A stretch of 64,000 nucleotides of DNA from Pontimicrobium sp. SW4 (GCF_039954625.1 NZ_CP157199.1:3286001-3350000), one strand, 5' to 3'. Shown: positions 55,514 through 64,000, counted from the stretch's first letter. Made by a program: numbers and translations. Notes: a model not told the origin generated them from the letters alone.

Positions 55514-56916
55514 TAGTTTAAAGGTATTTTTATAATAAAGTTGCTACCCATATTTATTTCACTAGTAAATGTAATAGATCCGTTATGAGCTTTAATAATT
55601 TGGTTAGTATAATATAAACCAAGTCCTAATCCTTTTGTATTATGCAGATTCCCTTGACTTACTCTATAAAATTTATCGAAAATATATTGTTGATTTTTTT
55701 CAGAAATACCAATACCATTGTCCTGAATTTGTATAATATAGTTGGTATTCTGTAATTCAGTTTTAATTTTGATATCTATACTCTCAGTTCCATATTTTAC
55801 AGCATTTTCGAGAATATTTAGTAAAGCAGTTGTAAAATGAAATGTGTCTATCCTAATTAATACTTCAGGAGAATAAACCTCATTTTTTATTGAAATATTT
55901 TTATGCTGCGTTGAGAGTTTAAAATCTTCAATAAGATTGTTAAAATAAAGATTATCTATTACTTGCTCTTTATGTAATACAATGTCTTTTGAACTCAGGC
56001 TATTAGTCATTACTTGATCAATAAGTTTTTGTAAACGATTATTTTGCCTATCAACAATGTTTAAGGTGTTATTAAAAGCTTTTTTAGATTTTTGAATATC
56101 AATATTTTTTAAACTTTTGGAGGCAATGCTTAGAGTAGCTAAAGGGGTTTTGAGTTCGTGAGTAATATTATTAATGAAATCAGTTTTAACGGCAGTAATC
56201 TTTTTTTGATTGATTAGCTTTTTGATAGAATAGTATAAAAGGCCTATCACAAACAAAAAGATTAATAAGGATGCTAATAAAAGAGTTGTCATTCTTTTTA
56301 AAACAATTTCTTTCCAATCTTTAATTTCTATAGATTCATTTGTTCTTACTTCTAAATCATATGAACGTGAAATTAGATTATCTCCGGAGTCATCAAAATA
56401 ATCAAATTCAGTAAACCATCTAGCATCATTGATTGTATTACCATCTTCTAAAGCAAAATCATCACCAAATAGTTTTAATTGTGTATTAGGAGTAGATGAA
56501 TAAATACTATCTAATGTATTATTTTGAAAAATGACAATACTTTCTAGTGTTTTCTTAAACTTTATATCATATGTCAACCCTAATGCTTCTAGTTTTTTCT
56601 TGTAGTAAGTAATGAAAATTAAATTTATGCTATCAGCTTTAAGTTTAGCTTCTTTTACGACATCATCTTTAGAGATTCTTTTGTTTATATAATCTGATAA
56701 GTGATTACTTAAATCACCTCCCCAAGCATCAGAAAATAATGAATCTAATACTCTATCACGACTAATATCGATATTAGAAATAACGCTTTTAGTTTCTTTA
56801 ATAAAGGCATCTTTTTCTAATTGATAAGTATTACTTATTAAATATGCTTGTATTACAGATAAGGCCAATAACGCGAGTATTGATGTTATAATTAATATGG
56901 TGTTTTTGTTTTTCAT
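55513..56916 (-). CDS. Sensor histidine kinase with periplasmic sensor domain
   Basis: 467 residues: TM1 about 6-28, a periplasmic domain about 29-208, TM2 about 209-231, then HisKA with 'NITHELKTPLATL' (His253) and HATPase with N-box 'NILENAVKYG', 'DNGIGIS' and 'GLGLGLYYTNQIIKAHNG'. The periplasmic part shows no motif I recognise; it is acidic and rich in Asp/Ser. It is the first gene of a leftward operon with its regulator and an exported coiled-coil protein, and diverges from a serine hydrolase gene. Confidence 0.93.
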   Translation of the reverse strand: MKNKNTILIITSILALLALSVIQAYLISNTYQLEKDAFIKETKSVISNIDISRDRVLDSLFSDAWGGDLSNHLSDYINKRISKDDVVKEAKLKADSINLIFITYYKKKLEALGLTYDIKFKKTLESIVIFQNNTLDSIYSSTPNTQLKLFGDDFALEDGNTINDARWFTEFDYFDDSGDNLISRSYDLEVRTNESIEIKDWKEIVLKRMTTLLLASLLIFLFVIGLLYYSIKKLINQKKITAVKTDFINNITHELKTPLATLSIASKSLKNIDIQKSKKAFNNTLNIVDRQNNRLQKLIDQVMTNSLSSKDIVLHKEQVIDNLYFNNLIEDFKLSTQHKNISIKNEVYSPEVLIRIDTFHFTTALLNILENAVKYGTESIDIKIKTELQNTNYIIQIQDNGIGISEKNQQYIFDKFYRVSQGNLHNTKGLGLGLYYTNQIIKAHNGSITFTSEINMGSNFIIKIPLN

Positions 56917-56934
56917 GTGTTACATTCAACAATT

Positions 56935-57009
56935 CAAAAGTATTAATAAAGCTAAGTTTCACATTATAAAACGACCTCATTAACCGAACGTTAACGTTGA
57001 ATACCTTTG
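56935..57009. promoter_or_regulatory. Divergent -7 elements of the kinase operon and the serine hydrolase gene
   Basis: On the minus strand TACTTTTG (56935-56942) lies 18 bases before the kinase ATG. On the plus strand TACCTTTG (57002-57009) lies 162 bases before the serine hydrolase ATG and just after two TTAAC copies at 56980 and 56991. A weaker plus-strand candidate, CACTTTTG followed by C, lies at 57125-57132. Confidence 0.45.
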
Positions 57010-57102
57010 AAGATGCTTGTTTTTAAGGAAAGATGTCTAAAGTTAATGATACAGTACATTTTTAGCTAAGTACATTAACTCTTCTATTAACCTCTACTTA
57101 AC
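56980..57102. promoter_or_regulatory. Phased TTAAC direct repeats, probable response-regulator operators
   Basis: TTAAC occurs at 56980-56984 and 56991-56995 (start-to-start 11), and again at 57075-57079, 57087-57091 and 57098-57102 (12 and 11). This phasing equals one DNA turn and fits tandem binding of OmpR/PhoB-family regulators. AGTACATT is also repeated (57053-57060, 57069-57076). The first pair lies where the -33 of the plus-strand TACCTTTG promoter would be. Confidence 0.5.
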
Positions 57103-57171
57103 CTGTTTATCTATTCAGGCTTCTCACTTTTGCTTAAAATTTAAAGCACTAATATAAAATTATCAAAACTA

Positions 57172-58608
57172 ATGAAAGCAACAATCTGGATTCTTGTATC
57201 CCTAATTACACTTTTTAGTAATCAAGAAAAAAACCTATTAAATGAAACTCCTTCTGAAATATTGGAAATAGAAAGCTATTTAAACTCTATAGATGGGTTT
57301 AGTGGTGTTGTTTTAATAGCTAAAGAAGATAGGGTATTGTTTAATAAAGCATATGGATATGCACATTTAGGACATAAAGTTTCAAATAATATAAATACAA
57401 AATTCTCATATGCTTCAATTGGGAAATCTTTTACAGCTGTATCAATTTTTCAATTAATTCAAGCAGGAAAGTTATCATTAGATGATAATGTTGGGAAGTT
57501 TATTCCTGATTACCCTAACCAAGTCGTAAGAGATTCTGTGACCGTTAGGTTACTTCTAATTCATAGAAGTGGTATGCCTAATTATTTTGGTACAGAAGAA
57601 TTGAAAAATACTTCCAAAGATATTTATAGGAATATGAACGATTTAGCATCATTGTATGAAAATAAACCAATGGAGTTTAAGCCAAATGAAAGATTCTCGT
57701 ATAGAAATACAAACTATATACTACTTGCTAAGATTATTGAAGAAGTTTCTAAAATATCTTATGAACAATATATAGAAGACAATATTTTTTCTATAGCAGG
57801 TATGAAGAATACGGGATTATTTGACATCGATCATCCTATTGAAAATGCTGCAGAAGGATATACACTTTCGAATATACATCCTAACAAGTTTCAAAAAAAT
57901 ATTTTTATGGGAACAGTCAAAGGTAGTGCGGCTGGAGGAGGGTATACTACAGCAGATGACCTATATAAGTTTGTGTTAGCATTTAAAGAAAATAGACTGT
58001 TGGATAGCAATTACACTAACCTCATGAAAACTCAAAAATCTGATGATGAATGGTATGGTTACGGAATGCAATTTCCAGATACAGCAGATTCAAAAATGTA
58101 TGGTCATAGTGGAGGTCATTTTGGAGTTGGATGTGAATGGAGAGTATATGAGAAACAAAATTATACTGTAATTATTTTAACTAATAAAGATGCAGATCAA
58201 GGTTTTTTAGATGCTAGATTCTATATACACAAAATTTTAGCCAAATCAACATCAATGATAGATAGTTATTTCTATACGAAACAAGTCATAGAGGCTTGTT
58301 TTGATAAAGGCTTAGAATATGCAAAATATATGATTCAAAATAATGCAGAAAGTTTGTCTGAAAGGGATTTGAATGCGAAAGGTTATGAAATGATAAAAAG
58401 AGGATATTACAAAAAAGCAATTCAACTTTTTAAACTGGAAGTATATGCTTTTTCTAAGTCGTACGATGCTTACGATTCTCTTGGCGAGGCATATATGGAA
58501 GATGGAGATATTGAAAAATCTATTCAAAACTATGAAAAAAGTCTAGAACTAAATTCTGAAAATAAGAATGCTATAAAGAAATTAAAACAGCTGTCTAAAA
58601 ATAAATAG
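57172..58608 (+). CDS. Serine hydrolase (beta-lactamase/PBP4-like, S12 family) with C-terminal TPR
   Basis: 478 residues; hydrophobic N-terminal segment 'IWILVSLITLFS', probably a signal. Catalytic motifs of the class C/S12 fold: Ser82-Ile-Gly-Lys85, Tyr177-Arg-Asn179 and a late 'YGHSGGHFG' (His-Ser-Gly in place of KTG). All catalytic residues are present. The C-terminus has one or two TPR-like units ('SYDAYDSLGEAYMEDGDIEKSIQNYEKSLELN'). Members are esterases, D-aminopeptidases or carboxypeptidases; a true beta-lactamase role is not implied. It diverges from the two-component system and is followed after 48 bases by the DUF5916 gene. Confidence 0.85.
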   Translation: MKATIWILVSLITLFSNQEKNLLNETPSEILEIESYLNSIDGFSGVVLIAKEDRVLFNKAYGYAHLGHKVSNNINTKFSYASIGKSFTAVSIFQLIQAGKLSLDDNVGKFIPDYPNQVVRDSVTVRLLLIHRSGMPNYFGTEELKNTSKDIYRNMNDLASLYENKPMEFKPNERFSYRNTNYILLAKIIEEVSKISYEQYIEDNIFSIAGMKNTGLFDIDHPIENAAEGYTLSNIHPNKFQKNIFMGTVKGSAAGGGYTTADDLYKFVLAFKENRLLDSNYTNLMKTQKSDDEWYGYGMQFPDTADSKMYGHSGGHFGVGCEWRVYEKQNYTVIILTNKDADQGFLDARFYIHKILAKSTSMIDSYFYTKQVIEACFDKGLEYAKYMIQNNAESLSERDLNAKGYEMIKRGYYKKAIQLFKLEVYAFSKSYDAYDSLGEAYMEDGDIEKSIQNYEKSLELNSENKNAIKKLKQLSKNK

Positions 58609-58656
58609 ACGAATTATTTCTCTACCTAACCTAGATTTTTAACTAAAAAGAAAATT

Positions 58657-61080
58657 ATGAATCAATCAAATAAAAGAAGTTATTTACTAATCTTATGCTT
58701 ATCATTTTTATCTACTATAATGCTTGCTCAAAAGCATGTAACTATACATAAAAGATCTGCTGTCATAAAGATAGATGGTGAAGTAAATGAAGCAGATTGG
58801 AAGAAACACATTATAAAGGGGGATTTTACTCAAACTAGACCAGATAATGGTAAGCCATCAATAAGAAATACAGAAATAGCTTTACTACAAGATGAAAGTT
58901 ACCTTTATGTTTTAGGAATACTGTATGTTAAAAATCGTGAAGAAATAAATAATCAATTAACTGCTAGAGATGATTTAGGTAGTTCTGATTTTTTTGGAAT
59001 ACAATTAGATCCCTTTGGGGAAGCTAGAGAAGGATACGACTTTACTGTAACTGCTGCAGGAGTACAATTTGATGAAAAATTAAGTAGAAAAAGTGGATAT
59101 AATAACTTCAATGTTGTTTGGGAAAGTGCTGTAAAATTATATGATGATAAATGGATAGTAGAAATTAAAATTCCGTTTAATAGTATTCGATTTCCTAAAG
59201 AAAAAACGGACAGTTTTAAAATCAACTTTCAAAGAATGTCTACAAAGTTGAACGAAGAATCTTTTTGGAATCCTATTAAACTAGAAGTTGATGGTTATTT
59301 AAATCAATTTGGAGTTTTAGAAGGTTTAACAAATATTAATCCACCGTTAAATCTATCTTTTAACCCTTTTGTTTCTGTGGTTAATGAAAAAAGCCCAACA
59401 GGAGATAATAAAACAACAATTAATGGAGGGTTAGATTTAAAATACGTGCATAAAAATGCCTATACTTTGGATATGTCTCTAATTCCTGATTTTAGCCAGG
59501 CTCCATCAGACGATCAAATATTTAATCTATCGCCTTTTGAAGTAAAGTATGATGAAAACAGACAGTTTTTTATAGAAGGAACAGAGGTATTTGATAAAGG
59601 AGGGTATTTATACACTCGTAGAATTGGAGGAGAACCAATTAATAAAAACAATATTGATTTAGTTGAAAATGAAGATATTATCGAAAACCCAATAGCATCA
59701 AACATTTTAAATTTATTAAAGATTACGGGCAAATCAGAAAATGGCTTATCTATAGGGGTTTTAAATGGAATTACGGCTAAGAGTGATGCGAAAGTGTTAA
59801 ATACAGTTACAGGGACAACCAGAGAGGTAACAACAAACCCATTAACTAATTATAATTCTATAGTTGTAGATAAAGCGCTAAAAAATAATTCGTCAATAAC
59901 ATTTTTAAACAATTCGGTACTAAGAAGTGGGCAAGAATATGATGCCAATCTAACAGCATTATTATATAGATGGTTTAATAAAAATAGAACATATTCTATG
60001 TTTTTCAAAAAAGCTATTTCTCAAAAATATGTTTCTAATAGCAAAGATCAATTTGGACATGAATATTTTGCATACCTGTCAAAAGTTAGTGGCAATTGGA
60101 CAGGAGGAATATCAGCAAAACTACTGGATGATAAATATGACAATAATGATTTTGGTTTTTTAACAAGAAACAATCAATTAACTTTTAGAGGAAATGTAGC
60201 TTATTCTAACAATAACCCAAAGAACACTTTTTCTAATTACAGAATAAATTTTGATCACTCACAGCGTTATTATCATAGTTTAATGGAACTTGAACAAGCA
60301 TATTACAAGCTTAACGCAAGCGCTACTTTTAAAGAGAATAATCACACAATTTTTACAGATTTTACATACTTACCGAAAGGACAAAATTTTTATGAAGCTA
60401 GAGCTAAGGACAGACATTTTAATATACCAGCTCAAACAGAACTATTTTTTGAGTATCAAACAAACAGAAATAAAAACTTTTCATTTGCAGGATATACAGT
60501 ATTTGTAAAATACTATAATTCCAATCTTTATAAAAATGAGTTTATTGCTGGATATGGCTTAAGAGCAAGAATAGGACAGCACTTATTTGCATATTTTAGT
60601 CAAGATTTAGAAAGTAAACCTAAAGGAGTTGGGTTTATTACTAATCAAGGTAATGATATTATTTTTGGAAAAAGAAAGATTAAACAACTAAACAATGCCT
60701 TAACGATTAACTATTCAATAAATTCTAAACTAAGTATGTCTGCAAGACTTCGTCATTATTGGATACAAGTGGACTATAGTGAACAATTAACACTATTAGA
60801 ATCTGGTGATTTTAGTAATAATAATTATAATATCAACCCAAATGATTTTGATGATAACTTTAATTCATTCAATATAGATTTTCTTGCAAAATGGCAATTT
60901 GCTCCTGCTAGTGAATTAAGTTTAGGTTATAAACTTGGAGCTAATTATTATGACGATGATATTAAATCATCATATTTCAATAATTTAAGTACAACTTTAA
61001 AAGAAAATAGTAGTAATACTGTATCGTTAAAAATGACTTATTTTTTAGATTTTAATAAGTTTAAACAAATAAAACTATAA
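58657..61080 (+). CDS. DUF5916 protein with N-terminal CBM9-like domain (predicted outer membrane)
   Basis: 807 residues; signal 'LLILCLSFLSTIMLAQ'. Residues about 30-220 resemble a carbohydrate-binding family 9-like beta-sandwich ('IKIDGEVNEADWKKHIIKGDFTQTRPDNG', 'DFTVTAAGVQFDEKL'), the standard start of DUF5916 proteins. The remainder has 'LIPDFSQAPSDDQIFNLSPFEVKYDENRQFFIEG' and alternating strands that suggest a beta-barrel. The function of the family is not established. It probably shares a transcript with the serine hydrolase. Confidence 0.85.
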   Translation: MNQSNKRSYLLILCLSFLSTIMLAQKHVTIHKRSAVIKIDGEVNEADWKKHIIKGDFTQTRPDNGKPSIRNTEIALLQDESYLYVLGILYVKNREEINNQLTARDDLGSSDFFGIQLDPFGEAREGYDFTVTAAGVQFDEKLSRKSGYNNFNVVWESAVKLYDDKWIVEIKIPFNSIRFPKEKTDSFKINFQRMSTKLNEESFWNPIKLEVDGYLNQFGVLEGLTNINPPLNLSFNPFVSVVNEKSPTGDNKTTINGGLDLKYVHKNAYTLDMSLIPDFSQAPSDDQIFNLSPFEVKYDENRQFFIEGTEVFDKGGYLYTRRIGGEPINKNNIDLVENEDIIENPIASNILNLLKITGKSENGLSIGVLNGITAKSDAKVLNTVTGTTREVTTNPLTNYNSIVVDKALKNNSSITFLNNSVLRSGQEYDANLTALLYRWFNKNRTYSMFFKKAISQKYVSNSKDQFGHEYFAYLSKVSGNWTGGISAKLLDDKYDNNDFGFLTRNNQLTFRGNVAYSNNNPKNTFSNYRINFDHSQRYYHSLMELEQAYYKLNASATFKENNHTIFTDFTYLPKGQNFYEARAKDRHFNIPAQTELFFEYQTNRNKNFSFAGYTVFVKYYNSNLYKNEFIAGYGLRARIGQHLFAYFSQDLESKPKGVGFITNQGNDIIFGKRKIKQLNNALTINYSINSKLSMSARLRHYWIQVDYSEQLTLLESGDFSNNNYNINPNDFDDNFNSFNIDFLAKWQFAPASELSLGYKLGANYYDDDIKSSYFNNLSTTLKENSSNTVSLKMTYFLDFNKFKQIKL

Positions 61081-61093
61081 TTAAATATAAAAT

Positions 61094-61118
61094 AAAAAGC
61101 CGCATGATGCGGCTTTTT
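61094..61118. terminator. Bidirectional intrinsic terminator between the DUF5916 and DUF3078 genes
   Basis: AAAAAGCCGCAT (61094-61105) and ATGCGGCTTTTT (61107-61118) pair perfectly around a single central base, serving both convergent genes. Confidence 0.9.
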
Positions 61119-61141
61119 ATATTTGAATTCTTTGTGTTTGA

Positions 61142-62047
61142 TTAGAACTTATAGCTCAATCCAAACGTATAATAACTTTGCAAATCGTTATCGGCATCTT
61201 CTAGGGCTACACCTTGGTAGTTTGCAGCTTCTTGTTGGTTACTTCTTAAACCAAAATCGAAACCAACACCAATCATTTTCCATAATGTGTATCCAAATGA
61301 GTTGGTCCAAGTCCAGTTAGATAAGTCACTAGACTTATAACTTTGAAATGTTGAAAAATTAGTTTTAAAGTTAATAGCACCTATTTGTCTTGTATAATCT
61401 GCAACAATTTTAGCACCCATTGAAGAGTCAAACACGGTATCGCCACTGCTAAACACAAAGTTGTAGTTTAATGGATGAATTACCACAATTAAATTTTCAA
61501 CAGGAGTCCATGTGGCACCAGCACCGAGGTCTAAATAGCCTGGGTCATTAAAATTATTTAAAAGTGTAGTTCTATAGTCTGCTAAACCTGAGATAGCAAA
61601 TTTTTCACTAAGTTTTCTACCGTAAAGTGACGATAAATTAAATACATCAGTGGTTGGATTAAAACTGTCATCATCTAAATCTGTATCCTTGTTATCTAAT
61701 TTTACCCAATTTAAATTGGTAGATAAAGAGTTTCTCCAAAAGAATTTATCTTCAATAAGGTTTGCATATCCATTTACAGTAAAACCAATGTTTCCTGAAG
61801 AGTTATTTGGTGTTCCTTGTGAGTACCAGTTTTTGAAATTTGATAGACTTCCACCAATAGTTCCAAAAGCACCAACTCTCCAACCTGGTAAGGCATCAAT
61901 TTGTGCTTGAATGGCATTTGCTTCTCCTTGAGCAGCATCAGCTTCGGCTTGTTTTTCAGCTTTTTGTGCTTTCAACTCTTCTTTTGTTTGTGCTTGTGTG
62001 AAAGCTATAGCACAAAAAAAAGTGGCTAATAATACTAATTTTTTCAT
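61142..62047 (-). CDS. DUF3078 family exported protein
   Basis: 301 residues; signal 'LVLLATFFCAIAFTQAQ'. A short charged helix of Lys/Glu/Ala type follows ('ELKAQKAEKQAEADAAQGEA'), then the DUF3078 beta-rich domain ('GWRVGAFGTIGGSLSNFKNWYSQGTPNNSSG' region, 'FFWRNSLSTNLNWVKL', 'YYTFGLSYKF'), consistent with a small outer-membrane barrel. Function is unknown. In Flavobacteriaceae it is often found near suf genes, as here. Confidence 0.85.
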   Translation of the reverse strand: MKKLVLLATFFCAIAFTQAQTKEELKAQKAEKQAEADAAQGEANAIQAQIDALPGWRVGAFGTIGGSLSNFKNWYSQGTPNNSSGNIGFTVNGYANLIEDKFFWRNSLSTNLNWVKLDNKDTDLDDDSFNPTTDVFNLSSLYGRKLSEKFAISGLADYRTTLLNNFNDPGYLDLGAGATWTPVENLIVVIHPLNYNFVFSSGDTVFDSSMGAKIVADYTRQIGAINFKTNFSTFQSYKSSDLSNWTWTNSFGYTLWKMIGVGFDFGLRSNQQEAANYQGVALEDADNDLQSYYTFGLSYKF

Positions 62048-62129
62048 TCGATTTAAGTTAATTGTTTTTGTAGACTTTTTGTTTAGAATTATAGTTAAGA
62101 CCCTTCAAAAGCAGTTAAGTCACAACTTT

Positions 62130-62642
62130 TTAAGATTTAAGTTTTTTATAAAGAGGCACTGAAGAACAAGCCTCACCATACATTATAGATTTTGCAATAG
62201 GTTTTAACTTCATTGTAAGTTGAATATAAGCGTTTTCTGGAATAGGTTTGTTAGAACAACCTTTTATAATGATTGGCTTATCTTGAAATTCAGTAATATC
62301 TAAGTTCGAAATAATATCTTGGTAAATAGAAGTTTCTAATGTTTTTAAATCGCCTATAACAGTTTTAGTAGCATAAGGTTCTAGATATGTAGACAACAGC
62401 ATATAAGCCCAAGCAGGAATAATGGCATCAGACGAACAACTTAAAGCAACAAAACGACCATTATACTGTTTCCAATGGTGTTCACTAGCTTGTTGTCTAA
62501 AATCTTTCTCACGTAATACTAAGCCTTCCAATAACCAATCTTTAATATCTAAAAGAACACGTGCCCCATCTGGATAATAGTCTTCTAAGTCTATGGTTAT
62601 TAATTTACTATTCGCTACGCGATTTATGATTTCGTCTGTCAT
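62130..62642 (-). CDS. DUF2480 family protein
   Basis: 170 residues, cytosolic. 'INRVANSKLITIDLEDYYPDG', 'LKDIKDWLLEGLVLREKDFR'-like text (here 'DIKDWLLEGLVLREKDFR'), 'WKQYNGRFVALSCSSDAIIPAWAYMLL' and 'IIIKGCSNKPIPENAYI' identify DUF2480. Two conserved Cys (in 'LSCSSD' and 'KGCSNK') and a late 'GEACSSVPLYKK' suggest a metal or thiol role; in this group it is often linked with SUF iron-sulfur genes. The exact function is unknown. Confidence 0.85.
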   Translation of the reverse strand: MTDEIINRVANSKLITIDLEDYYPDGARVLLDIKDWLLEGLVLREKDFRQQASEHHWKQYNGRFVALSCSSDAIIPAWAYMLLSTYLEPYATKTVIGDLKTLETSIYQDIISNLDITEFQDKPIIIKGCSNKPIPENAYIQLTMKLKPIAKSIMYGEACSSVPLYKKLKS

Positions 62643-62691
62643 TTTTTTATTGATGATATAAAGTTAATATAAATAGAGTTGTATTACTAGG

Positions 62692-63267
62692 CTATTTTAT
62701 CAGTTTAACTATATTTGGATAGAAATCTCCAATTTTTCCTTTTTTAATTTTAGTTGCAAATAATATAGGTAGTATAATATTAATTATACAAAGGATTATC
62801 CATATGTAAAACGAAAGAATAAAATTCCCTGGACCAATTTCTAAGTGTACAATTTTTAAAAACGCGCTTGACGTAAGTATTAAAAATGCAATAAAGCTCC
62901 ATACGATTTGAAAATTCAATAAATTAGCACCAATACTCTTTAATCCAATTATTTTATCTTTTTTTGTTATCCATAAAATGAATGGAATTACAAAATTAGC
63001 TAAGGGAATTACTAAACCAATTAATACAGATAAGTGAAAATAAACTAAAAAATTTGTGTCAGTTTGTTTTCCGTAATCTAAAATATCTTCAGCGTTTAAA
63101 TCTAACACATCGCAAATTAAATGAAGTGTTTTTCCTCGAGGTTCACTTTCATTATTTTCAATACGTTGAATTGTTCTTAAATTAACTTTAGCAGATTCAG
63201 CTAATTCCTCTTGAGATAGACCTTTTTTCTTTCTTACGTTTCTAATTTTATCACCTAATTCATTCAT
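62692..63267 (-). CDS. XRE-family transcriptional regulator with C-terminal membrane domain
   Basis: 191 residues. The first 60 residues are an HTH_3 domain ('LGDKIRNVRKKKGLSQEELAESAKVNLRTIQRIENNESEPRGKTL' region). After a short linker come three or four hydrophobic helices ('FHLSVLIGLVIPLANFVIPFILWI', 'IVWSFIAFLILTSSAF', 'FILSFYIWIILCIINIILPILFA'), resembling DUF4870. It may be a membrane-bound regulator. It lies between DUF2480 and DUF59, which are normally adjacent in relatives, and has its own candidate promoter. Confidence 0.85.
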   Translation of the reverse strand: MNELGDKIRNVRKKKGLSQEELAESAKVNLRTIQRIENNESEPRGKTLHLICDVLDLNAEDILDYGKQTDTNFLVYFHLSVLIGLVIPLANFVIPFILWITKKDKIIGLKSIGANLLNFQIVWSFIAFLILTSSAFLKIVHLEIGPGNFILSFYIWIILCIINIILPILFATKIKKGKIGDFYPNIVKLIK

Positions 63268-63290
63268 AACTAATTTTGTTTAATTTTTGT

Positions 63291-63298
63291 CAAAACTA
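63291..63298 (-). promoter_or_regulatory. -7 element of the XRE-family gene
   Basis: On the minus strand TAGTTTTG followed by AC matches TAnnTTTG, 23 bases before the ATG at 63267. It lies in a 152-base gap after the DUF59 gene; the gap otherwise holds nothing recognised. Confidence 0.4.
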
Positions 63299-63419
63299 CT
63301 TATGAAACTATCTTTTTGATAACGGTTTTTATACGGCATTTTTACGACATTCTTGCAGATAACCTTATTTAATAGAGTATAGTCTTTTATTTTTATTAAA
63401 AGAGGCGTAAGATGTTAAT

Positions 63420-63746
63420 CTACAGCATACCCAATTCTAACTTTGCTTCTTCGCTCATTAAATCTTGACTCCAAGGCGGATCAAAAGTAATTTCTACTTC
63501 CGCGCTTTTAACTTCATCAATAGACTTAATTTTTTCTTCAACTTCCATTGGCAACGTTTCTGCTACTGGACAGTTTGGTGTAGTTAGAGTCATTAAAACT
63601 TTAACTTCGTAGTCTTCATTAACAAAAACGTCATAGATAAGGCCAAGTTCATAAATATCTACTGGAATTTCTGGGTCGAATATTGTTTTTATAACGCGAA
63701 CTATTTTTTCGCCTAAGGCGTTTACATCTATTTGTGTTGTGCTCAT
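63420..63746 (-). CDS. DUF59/MIP18-family iron-sulfur assembly protein (SufT-like)
   Basis: 108 residues. 'TIFDPEIPVDIYELGLIYDV' is the DUF59 signature, 'TLTTPNCPVAETLP' carries the conserved reactive Cys, and 'VEITFDPPWSQDLMSEEAKLELG' the C-terminal part. The family helps mature iron-sulfur proteins, with the SUF system in bacteria and CIA in eukaryotes. It begins at the last base of the sufE stop (TAATG), so both genes share a transcript. Confidence 0.92.
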   Translation of the reverse strand: MSTTQIDVNALGEKIVRVIKTIFDPEIPVDIYELGLIYDVFVNEDYEVKVLMTLTTPNCPVAETLPMEVEEKIKSIDEVKSAEVEITFDPPWSQDLMSEEAKLELGML

Positions 63747-64000
63747 TATTTTACTTGCGTTTGGTATGCTATGGCATACATTTTTATTTGTTTTATCATA
63801 CTTACTAAACCGTTAGCTCTAGTTGGTGACAAATGTTCTTTTAATCCAATCTCGTCAATAAAAGTTGTGTCGGCGTCAATAATTTCTTGAGGTGTTTGGT
63901 TTGAGAATACTCTAATTAAAATGGCAATGATGCCTTTAGTAATTATCGCATCGCTATCTGCAGTAAAAACTACCTTGTCGTCTTTCATTTCGGAATGAAC
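63746..64000 (-). CDS. sufE: SufE cysteine desulfurase accessory protein, 5' end cut by window edge
   Basis: The visible frame continues past the ATG at 63988 to the edge as VHSEMKDDKVVFTADSDAII, the middle of SufE ('WLHxELKDGKVxFxADSDAIITKG'), so the start and the active Cys loop lie outside the window. The rest, 'IRVFSNQTPQEIID', 'IGLKEHLSPTRANGLVSMIKQIKMYA', is typical. SufE accepts sulfur from SufS and passes it to SufBCD. Full length is usually about 140 residues. Confidence 0.9.
   Translation of the reverse strand, partial: VHSEMKDDKVVFTADSDAIITKGIIAILIRVFSNQTPQEIIDADTTFIDEIGLKEHLSPTRANGLVSMIKQIKMYAIAYQTQVK

Overview
The window is a compact, AT-rich bacterial chromosome segment from a member of the Bacteroidota, almost certainly a (probably marine) Flavobacteriaceae species. 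The support is the repertoire of TonB-dependent receptors with N-terminal carboxypeptidase-regulatory-like domains, the DUF4270, DUF5689, DUF5916, DUF3078 and DUF2480 families, the short AtpC and unlinked atpDC pair, TAnnTTTG-type -7 promoter elements, and very weak Shine-Dalgarno signals. I cannot fix the genus. No tRNA, rRNA, CRISPR array, prophage or insertion sequence is visible. Both ends cut a gene: an acetyltransferase at the left and sufE at the right.

Layout. 0-5.6 kb: an amino-sugar locus in which a NagB-like/LmbE fusion diverges from a sodium:solute symporter and a NagX-like membrane acyltransferase. 5.6-7.5 kb: atpD-atpC. 7.7-16.6 kb: a leftward run holding a short glycogen synthase-like protein, a DUF4270 lipoprotein, GlmS, a TonB receptor and an SGNH lipoprotein. 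16.7-26.1 kb: rightward pantothenate genes (panC, panD), a flippase-like membrane protein, a pseudo-esterase, radA, ileS, a zinc-less DksA-like gene and lspA. 26.2-29.9 kb: an exported ExbD-like protein, then the leftward cluster rimB-rimK-aspartoacylase-like-MTHFS. 30.0-34.4 kb: uvrC, an unknown small gene and a patatin with outer-membrane barrel. 34.7-41.9 kb: aromatic amino-acid oxidation (hmgA, hppD, kynA) with a DUF3108 protein, an M23 peptidase and pgi. 42-52 kb: two TonB receptors, the second inside an apparent phosphodiester-scavenging locus flanked by two paralogous EEP nucleases with a DUF5689 lipoprotein. 52.3 kb: hflX. 53.5-61.1 kb: a two-component system with an exported heptad-repeat protein, divergent from a serine hydrolase and a DUF5916 outer-membrane protein. 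61.1-64 kb: DUF3078, DUF2480, an XRE-family membrane regulator, a DUF59/SufT-like protein and sufE.

Most genes are housekeeping or conserved flavobacterial functions. The most unusual points are the two-component locus with helically phased TTAAC repeats in its divergent promoter region; the RimK/RimB/aspartoacylase set; the paired nucleases around a TonB receptor; and several enzymes with altered signature residues: the NagB-like protein (Asp to Thr), an alpha/beta hydrolase without its nucleophile, an M23 peptidase with HxC instead of HxH, a DksA-like protein without its zinc cysteines, and an IleRS with a swapped HIGH motif.
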